NCBI GenBank assembly: GCA_964304625.1
Contig: OZ199840.1
Coordinates: 9,672,001 to 9,736,000 of the forward strand
Direction: 5' to 3'
Source of the DNA: Kudoa neothunni
Lineage: Eukaryota; Cnidaria
Length of the DNA stretch: 64,000 nt
In this document: positions 11,428 through 24,030 of the stretch, in pieces
How the letters are laid out: each line of letters begins with the position of its first letter
How positions within the stretch are numbered: position 1 is the first letter of the stretch
Notes under the pieces: generated by a model
What the model saw: only the letters and a program-made list of their open reading frames with translations
Told to the model about the DNA's origin: nothing
Database searches by the model: none
Program-made: the position numbers and the translations under genes

Positions 11428-11459
<32 letters not shown>

Positions 11460-12107
11460 GTTTAATTAAACTTACTATAGTTAAGTATATATACATTTTT
11501 TGAATAAAATAATTTATATATTGATAGTATTAATGGTTTTATTGTTTATTTGACGACTTTAAAAAATCCGATATTTTATGATAAGACGCATTAATAAGAA
11601 AGAAAACTAGTTTATACAGATTATAATTATTTTTGTGATATTATTTAAAAACAAATCCAATATTTGTTGATTATTTTTTCTAATCTATATTGATTTACCA
11701 ATAATTTTTAATATTTGCCATGGTAACTACAAGTATAATTTTTCTAATGGATTTTTTTTAAATATAATCTCTTATTATTTCAATCCTAATGTATTATGGA
11801 TATATGTTTTATATTATTATCATACGACAAATGAATTTATTCATTAATTCTCCATCCAAAATATTAACTTAATTGCGGAATAATATTTCTATAAGTAATA
11901 TTTTCGAACTTTAATAATGTTAATTGAATAAATATACAAATACCTATAAAAATTGACAAAGAAATAAGAGTAACTCAGGCGAAGTAATGATATTACGAAA
12001 ATACACTTTTTTGTTGGGATGTACTTTACAGTGATATTTCATTTATATAAATAAATTTAGTTCTTCTAGCTGTAAGATCTTTGAAAGTTTATTTTTTATT
12101 CTTTTAG
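11047..12107. other. AT-rich spacer between the two saposin-like genes
   Basis: Contains an (AT)n run at about 11,429-11,454. The first exon of the second saposin-like gene must lie here. An ATG at 11,987 followed by MILRKYTFLLGCTL looks like a signal peptide, but I could not find a phase-compatible splice to 12,108. Confidence 0.5.
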
Positions 12108-12742
12108 TCTTGTGTACAATCAATTAATGGTATCTATTTGGGATTTGCTGAGAGAATATTTGAAGACTTGGATACCTTTTCCAATGACGTCTGCAAATCT
12201 CTACCTCTAAGTGTATAGATCCTTGATCATAAATGAATAATAATTTAGATTCAGTGCCCAATCATGATTTCTCTAAAGGAAACGTTCAATAAAACTAGAT
12301 TTAATTACAAACAAATTCGCTCTGGCTACCAAGGTACTGAACTCATATTTTTAAAATTATAATACGTTGATTAGCACCAGAACCTGAAGAAAACCCTTAT
12401 TGCATCTTTTGCAAGGTATAACAACAATATTTTCTTTCATCAATTATTTTCCTAGGAACTGTTGGAATTTCTCAATAGTGAGAAAATCCGCCTTTCTCTA
12501 CTTTTTAGTGACAATGATTTTAAAACTGCCGCTTGTAGTTCGGCACCCTCTCTAGATGTTCGTTACTACGTAATTATTCATTGATTTGTTAAAATATGAG
12601 GATTTTATAGTGTATCTACCTGTTAGAGTTATGTGGGTTGATCGTCAAAAGCATTGTGGTTAACGCTGGAGAACATGGAGTAAATCCACAGGACCATTGC
12701 ACCCGGACATTTTTTTGCATTCACAATCATATGATACTCTAG
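12108..12742 (+). CDS. saposin-B-like secreted protein, copy 2 (5' end missing)
   Basis: This is a tandem paralogue of the gene at 10.3-11.0 kb. Exons are 12,108-12,212, 12,249-12,333, 12,375-12,415, 12,456-12,569 and 12,611-12,742; introns are 36-41 bp and phases agree throughout. Corresponding blocks are SNDVCKSLPLS, CPIMISLKETFNKTR, PEPEENPYCIFCK, IRLSLLFSDNDFKTAAC, CIYLLELCGLIVKSIV and GEHGVNPQDHCTRTFFC. Cysteines and exon borders match copy 1, while the residues between them are well diverged, so the duplication is old. All frames are open to a stop at 12,740-12,742. The start exon is unresolved; a candidate signal peptide begins at 11,987. Role is inferred from the saposin-like pattern only. 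Confidence 0.65.
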
Positions 12743-14234
12743 ATTCGGATAAATTTAAAACCCTTATGATTTATGATTGATTTCAACTTTGATAAAGGTG
12801 TTGGATTTTTTTTAATTTATCAACTAAAACCGATCTTGAACAAATTTTCACTAAAAGAGCTTTATTACAATATTTTTTTAGGTCATTAAATGCAGTTACT
12901 AAAGTCATTAAGAATAAAATAACATTTTAGAACAAAATCTATGTATCTCTTGTGTACGTCAGTCTTAAACATGAATTTGGAGGGTTTAACAAGCCTTCGT
13001 TAAATTATTCGAGTCTAATAAAATATATTCATAAACCAAAATTATACCACAAAATAAACACTGTGTTAAAATCATTATCTATAACAAAGCATATATTAAA
13101 TTATAAATATTAAAATCTATAATTTTCATCAACCACCTAATTTGTTTAAATTTGAAGATAGATATTACAAAATAAATCCTATATTTTTAAATTCATTCGT
13201 CATTTATTATAAGCTAATGCAAACCTCCAAGTTTCGCATGAATTTAAGCATATTCTGCTTCAAAAAATGTTTGAAAAACAATGTTTTAATCCATATATAA
13301 TATATATATATATATTAAACCAACGATTTATTCAATTTTCACTCAGAAAAAATGGAATGAGTGAAATTAAAATTATTTTGTGGAAATTAAAAAAATAATT
13401 GCATATATATGGCATTATGAAAACTTGTGGTACATAATTAATTTCATTCGGAATAATTTAACTTGAAATGAAATAAAAATTAAAACGTGCAGTCCAATAA
13501 GCACAAATATGCACACATAAGATTATAATATATAAATCTATAATATAATATAATTAAATTAATAAATAATTTTATTTTAATAAGGATAACTTTAAATCAA
13601 AATGACCGTCAGTTTGAAGAAAACGATTGTTAAATTCTCTAAAATCGCCATTTTCAAATCGTTCAATAACTTTTTAAATTTTATTAATGAATAAGATCAT
13701 TTTTTTAATTATTTTAAACTTTAAAAAATTTCATAAATGTGTTTATATCAAGAATGAGTAATCGCGCATGGGCATTTGATAGAAAACACACTAACAGACA
13801 GGCGAAGAATGTTATGTATATGTGCATTAAATTACATAAATTCAGTGTAATGCTCAAAGTATAATATTTCCTTAAATTACTCATAATAATAATTTTAGAG
13901 TAAATTTTTTAAAAACAGGGTGGACAAATTTTAATTAGTTCTTAATTTTATATATACAAAAAAGTGAGTTTTTGAAATTATAGCATTCATTTAAAAAGTT
14001 TAAAAGTAATGATTTTTTTTATGAGAAATAATTCATATGGAATTTATCGTTATAAGCCTTCCCAAAAATCTCCCCCAAGCGCGTGAAAATAAATTAACTT
14101 ATCGATAATGTAAAGTAGAACAGTTTTTATACGCAACAAAAATTAACAATAGATAATTTTACAGTAAATATTGTAAAAAAATATAAAACTAATATATGGA
14201 AGTTGAATCGTAATACAAGATCGATATAGTGCGG
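12743..14234. other. AT-rich spacer
   Basis: No supportable gene. It holds short AT runs (about 13,297-13,315) and homopolymers. It includes the 3' flank of both neighbouring genes. Confidence 0.5.
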
Positions 14235-17200
14235 TTAGAGGATAGCCTCTTCGTCATCACATTCGTGCACTGTTTCTGCGTATGATCGGTAATTGTAGGC
14301 CATAATTGCAAATATAAAACTAGTGAGTACCAATAACCCTCCGAAAGCGAAAAACTCAATCGCCTATAAAATTATCATTACACGACAAATACAATTTAAT
14401 AGCTGGTTGAAATGAATATGAAGTAATAAATGTAACTTGGATATTAATAGTAAAATACCATGTTGTCTGTAATAACTATCTTGCTAAGGACAACCACCAA
14501 AAGATTCCCCAAGGAAACAGTAATAAGCCAAGCTGCCATAACACATGATTTCATGGAGTCAGGTGCTTCCTTGTAAGCAAAATCAAGACCAGTGATTGAG
14601 AACATTATTTCAGCACAAGTAATTATAATATATTGTGGTATCTGCCAAAGTATATTAATAGGTCTTGGTTCAACGTCGTTAAAAAGAAAGTATTGGGTGG
14701 GCTAGAGTTGAAAATATTTCAACAATCAAAAATTATCAATTTCATTACAGAGTTTTTCTCGTCATAAGAAATGATAATGGTATAAACTCCTCCATCGGAT
14801 AGTTTTAGTTGGGCATCCTATAAAAGGTTTAAAAAATGAATGAAATATTTATTCAATAACCAAAACTTTGCCATTCACTTCCAACACTTCACTGAATATA
14901 AATTTTTATCCATTATAGAATAAAATAAAGATTAAGTTACATCCCGGGCCGAAATTTAAAGTATTTGTCTTCGTAATTCCTTGGATCCAAAGTAACATTT
15001 ATTTTACCGATCTTTATTGATTGCAGGGAATAGAGAAGTCGATGGCTGACGTTATTTTTACCATCATTCATTTCGGATGAATAATTGCTGATAAAGATCC
15101 TAACTTTTGAGAACCCATTAGCCCCGGTAATATCATCTTTGCTCTAGTATGGAGAATTTTATCAGCATAAAGCAGATGTTGATTTACCACATGCAACAAG
15201 CAGTGTGTGCTGTTGCTATTGACAGTTATTGTATAGCAAGAGTTTTCTATGAGAGATTCGATTTTCAAAGGATTAAATGAGATCACATCTTTTGAATCAA
15301 CGTTATGTGAAGAAATATTATGAAGATCTTTTATTGGGAATAGAGATAGGGCCTTGTTGTGATAGACGCTTATAGGGTGGAAATCTGTCGCCTATATTCA
15401 TTGATTACATTAAAATTATTGAGGTATCCAAACAACATTTGTTACCTCTCCAGGGTAGACAATAATTGAGTTTGGAAAATTTTTGGTGTAACTCATCACA
15501 TAAATTGGTTTATCCACTAGATTCATTACACGAAAACTAGCACTCCCTGATGCTGGTTGTGTTGCAACAGTGGAAACATCCTAAGAAAAAATTTAAATTT
15601 TTCGACAAAATTATCTTTTATTCTTTAATTAACAGAATTGATGGCAGTTTGATGTTACCTCCATTTGCAGCTGTAGAATTCCCGCCACAAGGAAAGAAAC
15701 AGCTGCTAACAACATTCCAATTGTCATTCTTCTAAGGGGCCTAAATCAAATTATTAATTAATTAATAAAAATAGAACCCCATTATATTTTATACTTCATG
15801 TTAATGTTTAATTTTCTAAGCAATGGATAAATTAACGCTTCAAACATCGGTATTAATAATAATACCAAAATAGGATTTAGGGCCTAACATATAATAAAAC
15901 ATTGTGATAAAGTTTACTTAAACCACTTGAATTTGATCAGGTTTTATGACTCCAATGTATGGCTAAAATTATGAATGAAAACTACATGTAAATTCACTCA
16001 ACTCTATACCACATATCCATTCATTTCCATGGCTTGAATAGTCCACCTACTTCCCTACAACACAAATTTTCGTTAGATGTAATGATTACACAGTAAAAAT
16101 GTATTACTTGTTGATCGAATAGCGCCCAGAATATGGGCAAAGGCAAAAATAGAAACAACACTCTGTACAATATTTTAACCTCAACAATAAGTTGATTATC
16201 CTTGTTGGTATTAAAATAAAAATTTTGAAACATAGGTTATTTTTGCTAATAATACTGTGTAATATTTTTTAACCGAATCCAACCAATGACTATCAGTTGA
16301 GGGCTTGCCGAAATTTTGTAGTTTCTCTTTAAGCGCTAACTATATATGTAAATATTTACTCGATAAATTTGGTAAATTAATTAAATCAACTTACCAACGT
16401 CATTTTTAATACAATCATTATTATATTGTTGTTAGGGAGAGCTTTTTTGTATAGCTTGGATCCGACAAGGAACAACACTACATCGCAATATATTAGCATC
16501 CAGTTCTACTAATTATAACGTACCGATTGAAATAATCATGAGTAGAGAGGGCACACCAAACGCCAACAAATAGCAATCATCACCAAAGCATTGAACATCA
16601 CCTTAACGACAAAAATTATCCAGTTGTTTTCCATTCTTAAGTTAACTTCGAAGAAGTGGAGTCACAATCATCGAGAATAAACTTCCCATATTGATAGCAA
16701 AGTAAAATATCGAAAAATAAATTTCAATTTTATGTTCCTAATATTGACAAAATTATTTTATTTTTAAAATGAAGATAAAAGAATTGAAACTACATCTTCA
16801 GGTTCAAATTGATCGGCCCCAAATGCCGATACACAGGGTTTTATACCTCCGGTACCAATAGCTATAAGACTGAGACCGATAATTGGGCCTCCACTAAAAT
16901 CAAATCATCACTATATCTGACTATATACACATCGGAGTGGTTACAGCTGGAAAATATCAACAGCTTTTGGCGTTGACGTGACCGCAAGAATAACACTCCC
17001 AACCGCATAGACAATAGACAAATAGAGTATGGTTCTTGGTTAGATAAAGAGAAATGTAGGAAGAGTTTGTTAAGCATAAGAAATCGCTTACTTATATCTT
17101 CCAATGTAACTGTCGGATAGAATGGCACCACCAATAGGACTCAAATATGCAACCATATTGAAAACATGATAAATCATCACTGCATGACTTTTTGTCATCA

Positions 17201-17485
17201 AAAATGCATTAGTGAGATATATCACAAGGATGGCTAGTAGGTAATATAAACAATTTGAAGATTTAACGCTTTGAGCTACCATGTATTCCGTAATAAGTAA
17301 ACCGTTCGCATATTTCATTAGCTATTATAAGGTAAACCTGTTTTGGAAAGTATGTGGATTGATCCTTTGCTCGATTTAAGTATTAAAACAAGCACTATTT
17401 ATAATACTCTTCTTGGTTTGGTATCAAGTGAATTAGTGGATCCATTGAGATGATCTTTTTTATCTAATAACTCTGAATTTTCCAT
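14235..17485 (-). CDS. SLC15A: SLC15 proton-coupled oligopeptide transporter (PepT type), complete, 21 exons
   Basis: This is a plasma-membrane H+/di- and tripeptide symporter of the POT family. Exons in order: 17485-17408, 17364-17280, 17233-17092, 17034-16945, 16893-16794, 16737-16647, 16601-16524, 16477-16395, 16339-16256, 16200-16108, 16054-16010, 15962-15924, 15883-15795, 15740-15659, 15580-15446, 15391-15188, 15143-14941, 14891-14867, 14817-14749, 14701-14459, 14363-14235. They total 2,187 bp, which is 728 residues, the usual PepT length. Visible family blocks are [46 protein letters not shown] (POT signature), [46 protein letters not shown], a large extracellular loop (exons 15-19), and [23 protein letters not shown]. 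Introns are mostly 40-57 bp. The 25-bp microexon (14,867-14,891) is needed to keep frame. No lesion was found. Confidence 0.96.
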
Positions 17486-18074
17486 ATTTGACTAAATCTT
17501 CAGAGCAAACAAAGAAGATAATTTACAACCCAGCGATGTAGGCAGGTGTGAAAAGTTATTGTCGCATCAATGATAAAATCAATTGACGACTTTTCACCTT
17601 AATAATAAGGATCCTTAGCAAAGTAAATAAATAAGATATTTCGATTTTCAGTGTTTATTTGTAAACCACGTTCTACGTTAATGACTATTGAGATTAGCAT
17701 AATAACTCACAGTTAATATTCTAATAAAATTTTGTGACAAAAATATTAATTATATTTTAATAAGATATACCACATTTTTTATTTTGTCTTGTGATAAAAA
17801 TTTATGGATATAATTTGATATAAACAATAAAATAATTTTAATATAAATTAGGATAATTTTATGGATAGATTTTTATTTATTCAAACTTGTATAATTATTG
17901 GGTAAATAATTTTGAAATTAAACGCTGAAGAAGGAATTTTCAAAATTCATCAAACAAATATTAGCTACTTAAATCGAAAAATTCATTTTTTTATGTTTAA
18001 GATGTTTGAACCGGTATATTAAACCCCAATGATTCGAGAAATGTACATCTTCAAACGATTTTTGGGGGGTAATG
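17486..18074. other. upstream flank of the SLC15 gene
   Basis: AT-rich DNA that should hold the SLC15 promoter. No recognisable core element and no other gene. Confidence 0.5.
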
Positions 18075-18537
18075 GTGGAGCGTGTGACTCCATCATTTTT
18101 AGCGTTTTTTATGACTTTGTTCGTCGAAAGTTGTTCTAAAAAATCTTATATGCTCTTCTCATCCGGAGCATATCAAAAGTTTTTCGTCTAATCGCATATA
18201 TGATGATGAAGTCAACAACATAATCCTCATGTCATACACTGGTTTCTATATTTCACTATGAAGGAGTATGAACGTGATAATAATTCGTACACTTAAATGT
18301 TTATTTTATTTTTTCATGGTATTATAATGAAATCAAATTAACAATAAGTCATTATAAACGGTTGTTGTTTAGATATATAGAATTTTGAAACTTTCTCCAT
18401 CCTCATAGCATTTTTTCATTTTAATTTTAGCCTAATTAAAGTTATATAAGTATTTTTAGTATTATGAATTTTTACTGTCAAAATGCTACACTATTAGATG
18501 CAATTATTAAGTTTGATTTGATAAATTGTCTCCTAAC
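18075..18537 (+). repeat. left inverted arm
   Basis: Reverse complement of 20,063-20,524. The match runs from the GTGGAGCG terminus inward to GATAAATTGTCTCCTAA. Confidence 0.8.
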
Positions 18538-20062
18538 CTTGACTCTAAGAAGTAATTATTAACTGGAAAATGTATATACAATTAATTTAATAGTTTTTAA
18601 GAGTATTTAAAAATGAAAACAATCACCAGAAATGAATTTTCTGTGATGGATAATACTTCATGAAAAATAAACATAATTACACCATACGTTTGTACAATTT
18701 TTTTTTGTTTGATCAGTTGTTAACATCGAATTATTTATCATTATCTAAATATAATATATTTCAATTTAGATTAATATCTTGTTTATATATCATCTTATAA
18801 TTAATATGTTTTAAAATTAAATTTCATATTTTGACTACTAAAGTATAATAATTCAAGGCAGGCTCTATTTCTTGATAATTATTATTCGGATCAAAGCTTT
18901 TCAATCATTAAAGCTGAAAAATAATTTTTATAACTTCTATAAGGTTTCTGATGAATTCTCACAAGAACATAATATTCATCTTCTCCTAAGGATGTCATTT
19001 TCATCATTCCGACTGCGAATGCACACGACACACTCATTAGATGATGCTTTTTGTATCAGCTATAAAACAAGAAGTTGGTTTTCATTATGTAAGAAATGTG
19101 TTTGTTGTCCCAATGGTTGAAAATCGCAGTCCACGGACGGATTTATACCCTCAAGAATGGTTGTAAATAACTTCACAATCATCCCTAGTTCAATCAAAAT
19201 CTAGCACCGTATATCATTTATCACTTAAAAGTATTATTTTTTAAACGATTTTATCATGAATATAATTGATTGAGATTATATAAAACAAATATTAAACAAA
19301 AAAGGGTAAAATAAATATTTGTGGTATTACTCAACTTTCAAAGATCACTTGTTGTACAACATCCCAATTCCTTGTTTGCTATCACATTAGTCAATATAAA
19401 TTGTTCAATAAAAAAGTTGTTGCCATTGCATTACTCCAAATAAAGAGTAGAAAGACCACCATAATGCCTTGATGAAAAAATTAATCATACTTTGTATTAA
19501 TATAGAAAATAAATTGATTTCTATTTTAAAAATTAATTTTAAATAACAACAAATTAAGAGCATTTAGTTTGAGTTTTGTTTGTTACAAAAAAGTATTAAT
19601 ATTCGACATCATTAGAATATAATAATTAAATTATTACTATATTCATCAAAACATTTGTTTTAAAATTAAAAAAAAATAATGTATGAATTTAATTTCGAAG
19701 TTGAATCTAAATTTGAGTCAAAGAAACATTAGAATATTATTGTAAGTTTTAGTTATTTTAATTAAACTCATAACTCAATATTTATCTACCTATGTTTGAT
19801 GAAAAATAAATAATGTGAATAAAATTGAAATTTTATGATAAAAAAATAATATATTCAACAAAGAATAAAAAATCGATGTTTAAAATTTATCAAACAAAAA
19901 AATTAATTTAAACTTTATGTATACCAGTCCATTTTTCATTCATAATAATCCGTCAAAATTAATTTCATTAATAGAGATTATTCTCAGTTATTAACTTTTT
20001 TAGTAACTGTTATTTTAGTTAATTTCAGATTTCCCAATTAATAACCACACTTTAAACACAGT

Positions 20063-20524
20063 TTAGGAGATAATTTATCAAATCAAACTTAATAATTGCA
20101 TCCAATAGTGTAGCATTTTGACAGTAAAAATTCATAATACTAAAAATACTTATATAACTTTAATTAGGCTAAAATTAAAATGAAAAAATGCTATGAGGAT
20201 GGAGAAAGTTTCAAAATTCTATATATCTAAACAACAACCGTTTATAATGACTTATTGTTAATTTGATTTCATTATAATACCATGAAAAAATAAAATAAAC
20301 ATTTAAGTGTACGAATTATTATCACGTTCATACTCCTTCATAGTGAAATATAGAAACCAGTGTATGACATGAGGATTATGTTGTTGACTTCATCATCATA
20401 TATGCGATTAGACGAAAAACTTTTGATATGCTCCGGATGAGAAGAGCATATAAGATTTTTTAGAACAACTTTCGACGAACAAAGTCATAAAAAACGCTAA
20501 AAATGATGGAGTCACACGCTCCAC
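20063..20524 (-). repeat. right inverted arm
   Basis: Reverse complement of 18,075-18,537. The match runs from TTAGGAGATAATTTATC to the CGCTCCAC terminus. Confidence 0.8.
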
Positions 20525-20564
20525 AATAGCCGTTTTTTTTATGTGGCCGAAATTTGAAGGATAC

Positions 20565-23500
20565 CCTCCAACGATCATTTTCATTTGGGGTCGATTCGAC
20601 CCCATCTTTTTATTTCATCATTTTGTACATAAATTTCATTAAATTTGTTATGTGAGATATGAAAGATATTTACCGACAGAATTCTAAGAAAAATCAAAAT
20701 TAATCCTTAAACTAATCTTACGCAACCTAATCGAATATCGCTTGCGCACAATTTCGGCGATCGATTGCTCTAGGTTAGGGATCTCGAAACTTATTGCGGA
20801 TAATACCAACAACCCATTGTTGGTATTACTCCGAGGGACATATTAAAAGTTGAAACCGAAAAAACTTGAAAATCTAAATAAGTGCGTATACAAAATTCTT
20901 AGAGGCGCAATAATACAAATAAATAAGTATAACAGAAACTATAATAAGTTTATTTTCCATTATGTGAATAGTGAAGTAGTTTCAGATCTGATATAATAAT
21001 ATCCCATTGTGGTGTGAACTTTGACGTCCCTATCATCAATATGGAAGTTAAATGATCGTCAGACAACTGTGTTCTGTATGTGGATTTGGCATATTTCATT
21101 TTTGAAAATTTTTTCTCTCACTAATAGGTTATGGAAAATATTGAAATATATTTACTAGCATAAGATAAAAGATTCGGAAAATCACGACGAGGCAAAAGCT
21201 TATAAAATTGTAATAAATTGTTTTCATTATATTTACGTTTGTATATTTCAATTTTTTGGATGTCAATGATTTCCATTTGAAACTCCTTAGGTAACTGGTT
21301 GACATGATATCCAAAAGGATTCTCAAATATTAAAATATTCAAGGAAAATGTCTCAATAACGTTGAGACGCTCATCAAGCTGCTGCATTAAATTGGAGAGA
21401 GTTTCTTGGACGACAACAGTTGGAAAAGATACATTACTTTGTTTCACATATTTTTTAATTGTGAATTAAATAAAATAAATTTCTCTCGAAACGCTTTCAC
21501 TAATGAATAAGCATCGTTTATTAAAAATGTTTCGCCTTTCAATTTAAGATCGAAATCTTTCAGGTGTATTGTCAAATCTGAAAAAAAGCCAATCATCGTT
21601 TTTTAACAAATTTAGAGGATTATTATGTTCAGTAAGAAAAAAATCAATTTCTGTTCTTAAGTCAGAGAATCGACTTAAAACTTTCCACAGCTAAGTTATC
21701 TCACATTTGTGTAATATGGAAAATCCGAGTATTCTGCATTTGAATCTTTTAAAGATTCCTTAAATTGCCTACGATGGAATCCATGTGACAGGACAAAATT
21801 AACAATGGAAACAACGTGATTTAATACTGATGAGAGGTACCTATTTTTTCCATATAGAGAGCTTGTTGATGAATAATACATTGAAGCGCCGAAGGTTTTT
21901 GTTCACCGGAGTTTTCGACCGCTTTATATATTTGCCCAACTAAGCCTTTTGTTTTTTCACTCATATTTCTACCCCCCATCAGTAGTGATGCATATAAGTT
22001 TATTCCAATTTAGGTTGAAATTTTGGAATGACTTTTCAATCTCATTAAATAAATCGAGACCCTTGTAGTTCCGTGTATGCTATGTACGGAGAGGAGTTCC
22101 TCTGTAACTTTCAACTTGATATTTACCCCTCTAATGAAAAATAAAAGTTGAGAGGTGTTTGAAATATCAGTGGATTCATCGAGGGCGATAGAAAAGCAGA
22201 CAAATTTCTCTATTTTCTCTTGTAATTGCGAAATAATATTTTCACGGATATTTTCCACTCAACGAATTATTATGTAAGCCGAGAGACTTACCTCAGAAAA
22301 TGAGCTGGCTTTTTCCGAACATACCTCGTTTACCACGTCCTTTAGAGATTGCTAGAAAATTTCACCGTCAGAAAATGGTTTTCCCTTTTTTGACTACCAA
22401 ATAGGTCTTGCGAAAACTAGCTCTTGTGGCCGCTTCATTTTCATGGGCAATTTTTTAGTAGATCAAATGCCTCTACAAAAAATTAATTTTTAATGTTCTG
22501 AACTTCTCGGTACGAAAAATTCCATTGTACTTTGAATACTCCGACGAAGCTTTTGTCTCGTAATGTCTGCGATTGTTAAATTCTTCCAGTACTGCGATAG
22601 TGTTTTCACAAATAACACATATTGCTTTGTTTCCCAAATTAATAATAAAGTACTCTGTATTCCATTAATCGTTAATCAGTCGACATTCAAGGTCGATTTT
22701 TCTGTTTCTTCCATTTCCCGCCATTTTCGCATGATAAATCGAAGAGACACAGCGCGTGAAAACGAACACAGATCAATGAGAATGATTGAAAACCCTTGTT
22801 GTTACACGTGCTATTAGACTGTTATTTAACCAATAAAGATTCTATATATAAATCAATATTAGGAAGTTACCTGGAAAAATTACGATTTTTCTATAAATAT
22901 ATCTTTAAATATCGGAATATTTGTAATACGAATAATGGGTAATATTACTATACGAGTATTGAGAATTCAAGTTTTTCAATGTTTATTATTAAGTTTAATA
23001 ATAACTATAGCAATTATAAGGAAAGAACTATGAATCTAACGAGACAATTTTTATGCGATTTGTGTACCATTTAATTGAAAAATAACACTAATTAATTATA
23101 TTTTAAGCGTCATTATGGAAACGTCTGTGGGTCATAGTTCGGAGACCCCTCGTCTAGGTAATACAGTGGGGAATCGATTTTACGTAATCCCCACGGGATT
23201 GACAAAAAGGTACGTAAAATCGGTTGTCGATTGTGTAAAATATTTTTCCCTTCAATAGTAATTTGATAACAGGAGAATATCTATAGACTTTAAATTTACT
23301 TTTTTTTATTACATAACAGTGAGTTTTCTGGTAGTGAATATGAGGATCTCTCGAGAAACTGATGACGACGATCTGGGCATATAAGATAATTCATTTATTA
23401 GTAAATATGGGTTAGTTTATAATCTTAAAAAAAATCTATATTAAGAACATATGCAGAAAGTATTTTTTTTAACTCTCAGGCGCGCTCAACAATCTATACG

Positions 23501-24030
23501 ACGTTGAAAGTAAAATCAATGTTGGATTGTTGTTATTTGTGGATTGTGCAAACTCAATTTTTTCAGTGACCATTCAGCTAGATATTGTATTAATTTGTTC
23601 AAAGTTGATAAAAAATTAATCCATGCGAAATAATATATTACGTAGGCAGTCTTATGTTGTGGATGAATGTTGGAACGCGTTATTTTTTTTAATGCGCAAA
23701 GTCATAAAGCTACATTTATGTTTGTTTTTGTTTCAGTAAAATTTCGCTAAAATTGTAATAACTAGCATCATTAAATTAGTTTGTATAGATGAATCTTATT
23801 TCACGATGTAGCCGCCACTTCCTTGATGTGTGATTAACGATGTTTGACGAAGTTGTCCGAGATATACATTAACAGATTACCGAAGATTAATGGGTTAGTA
23901 AACTTCAATTTACTCGAAACTCTGTGGATAGATATCTTATCTATTTTATAAACAGAAACAAAATATTTTTTAGTAAAGAAAAATAAAATAAAAATGTGGG
24001 GTCGTTTCGACCCCAAATGATCGTTGGAGG
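20565..24030. mobile_element. TIR element with GGGGTCG hairpin ends, interrupted by a hAT insertion
   Basis: The left end at 20,565 (CCTCCAACGATCATTTTCAT then GGGGTCGATTCGACCCC) is mirrored by the right end, which finishes at 24,030 (GGGGTCGTTTCGACCCC, AAATGATCGTTGGAGG). Each terminus contains an internal GGGGTCG/CGACCCC palindrome, a style seen in some pi​ggyBac-like termini; that assignment is inference. Without the inserted hAT element the sequence is only about 1.1 kb and shows no transposase, so it is a non-autonomous derivative. Its left end lies 40 bp from the inverted-arm element. Confidence 0.6.
20776..23151 (-). mobile_element. hAT element with 8-bp target duplication, decayed transposase
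   Basis: The ends are TAGGGATCTCGAAACT on the left and, inverted, GAGGGGTCTCCGAACT on the right. They are flanked by CTCTAGGT (20,768-20,775) and GTCTAGGT (23,152-23,159), matching 7 of 8 bases, as expected for hAT. The minus-strand transposase at about 22,735-21,120 is of the ZBED/GTF2IRD2-like (Charlie-type) group. It has a BED zinc finger (KAICVICENTIAVLEEF, NNRRHYETK), the first catalytic block FSIALDESTDISNTSQLLF, EELLSVHSIHGTT, and a C-terminal dimerisation part (QMEIIDIQKIEIY, FYKLLPRRDFPNLLSYASKY). Several stops and frame changes interrupt it. It inserted into the TIR element at 20,565-24,030. Confidence 0.85.

Larger units (their letters stand above)
18075..20524. mobile_element. 2.45-kb DNA element with ~460-bp near-identical inverted arms
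   Basis: The left arm (18,075 to about 18,537) starts GTGGAGCGTGTGACTCCATC. The right arm (about 20,063 to 20,524) is its reverse complement with very few differences, ending GTCACACGCTCCAC. The 1.5-kb interior holds no recognisable transposase. A minus-strand stretch at about 18,868-19,190 corresponds to the 84-codon frame found in the partial relative at 42.0-43.3 kb, ending EYYVLVRIHQKPYRSYKNY; here it is interrupted. The near identity of the arms implies recent activity or gene conversion. It is probably a non-autonomous long-TIR (foldback-like) element of unknown superfamily. Target duplications are not clear. Confidence 0.75.
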
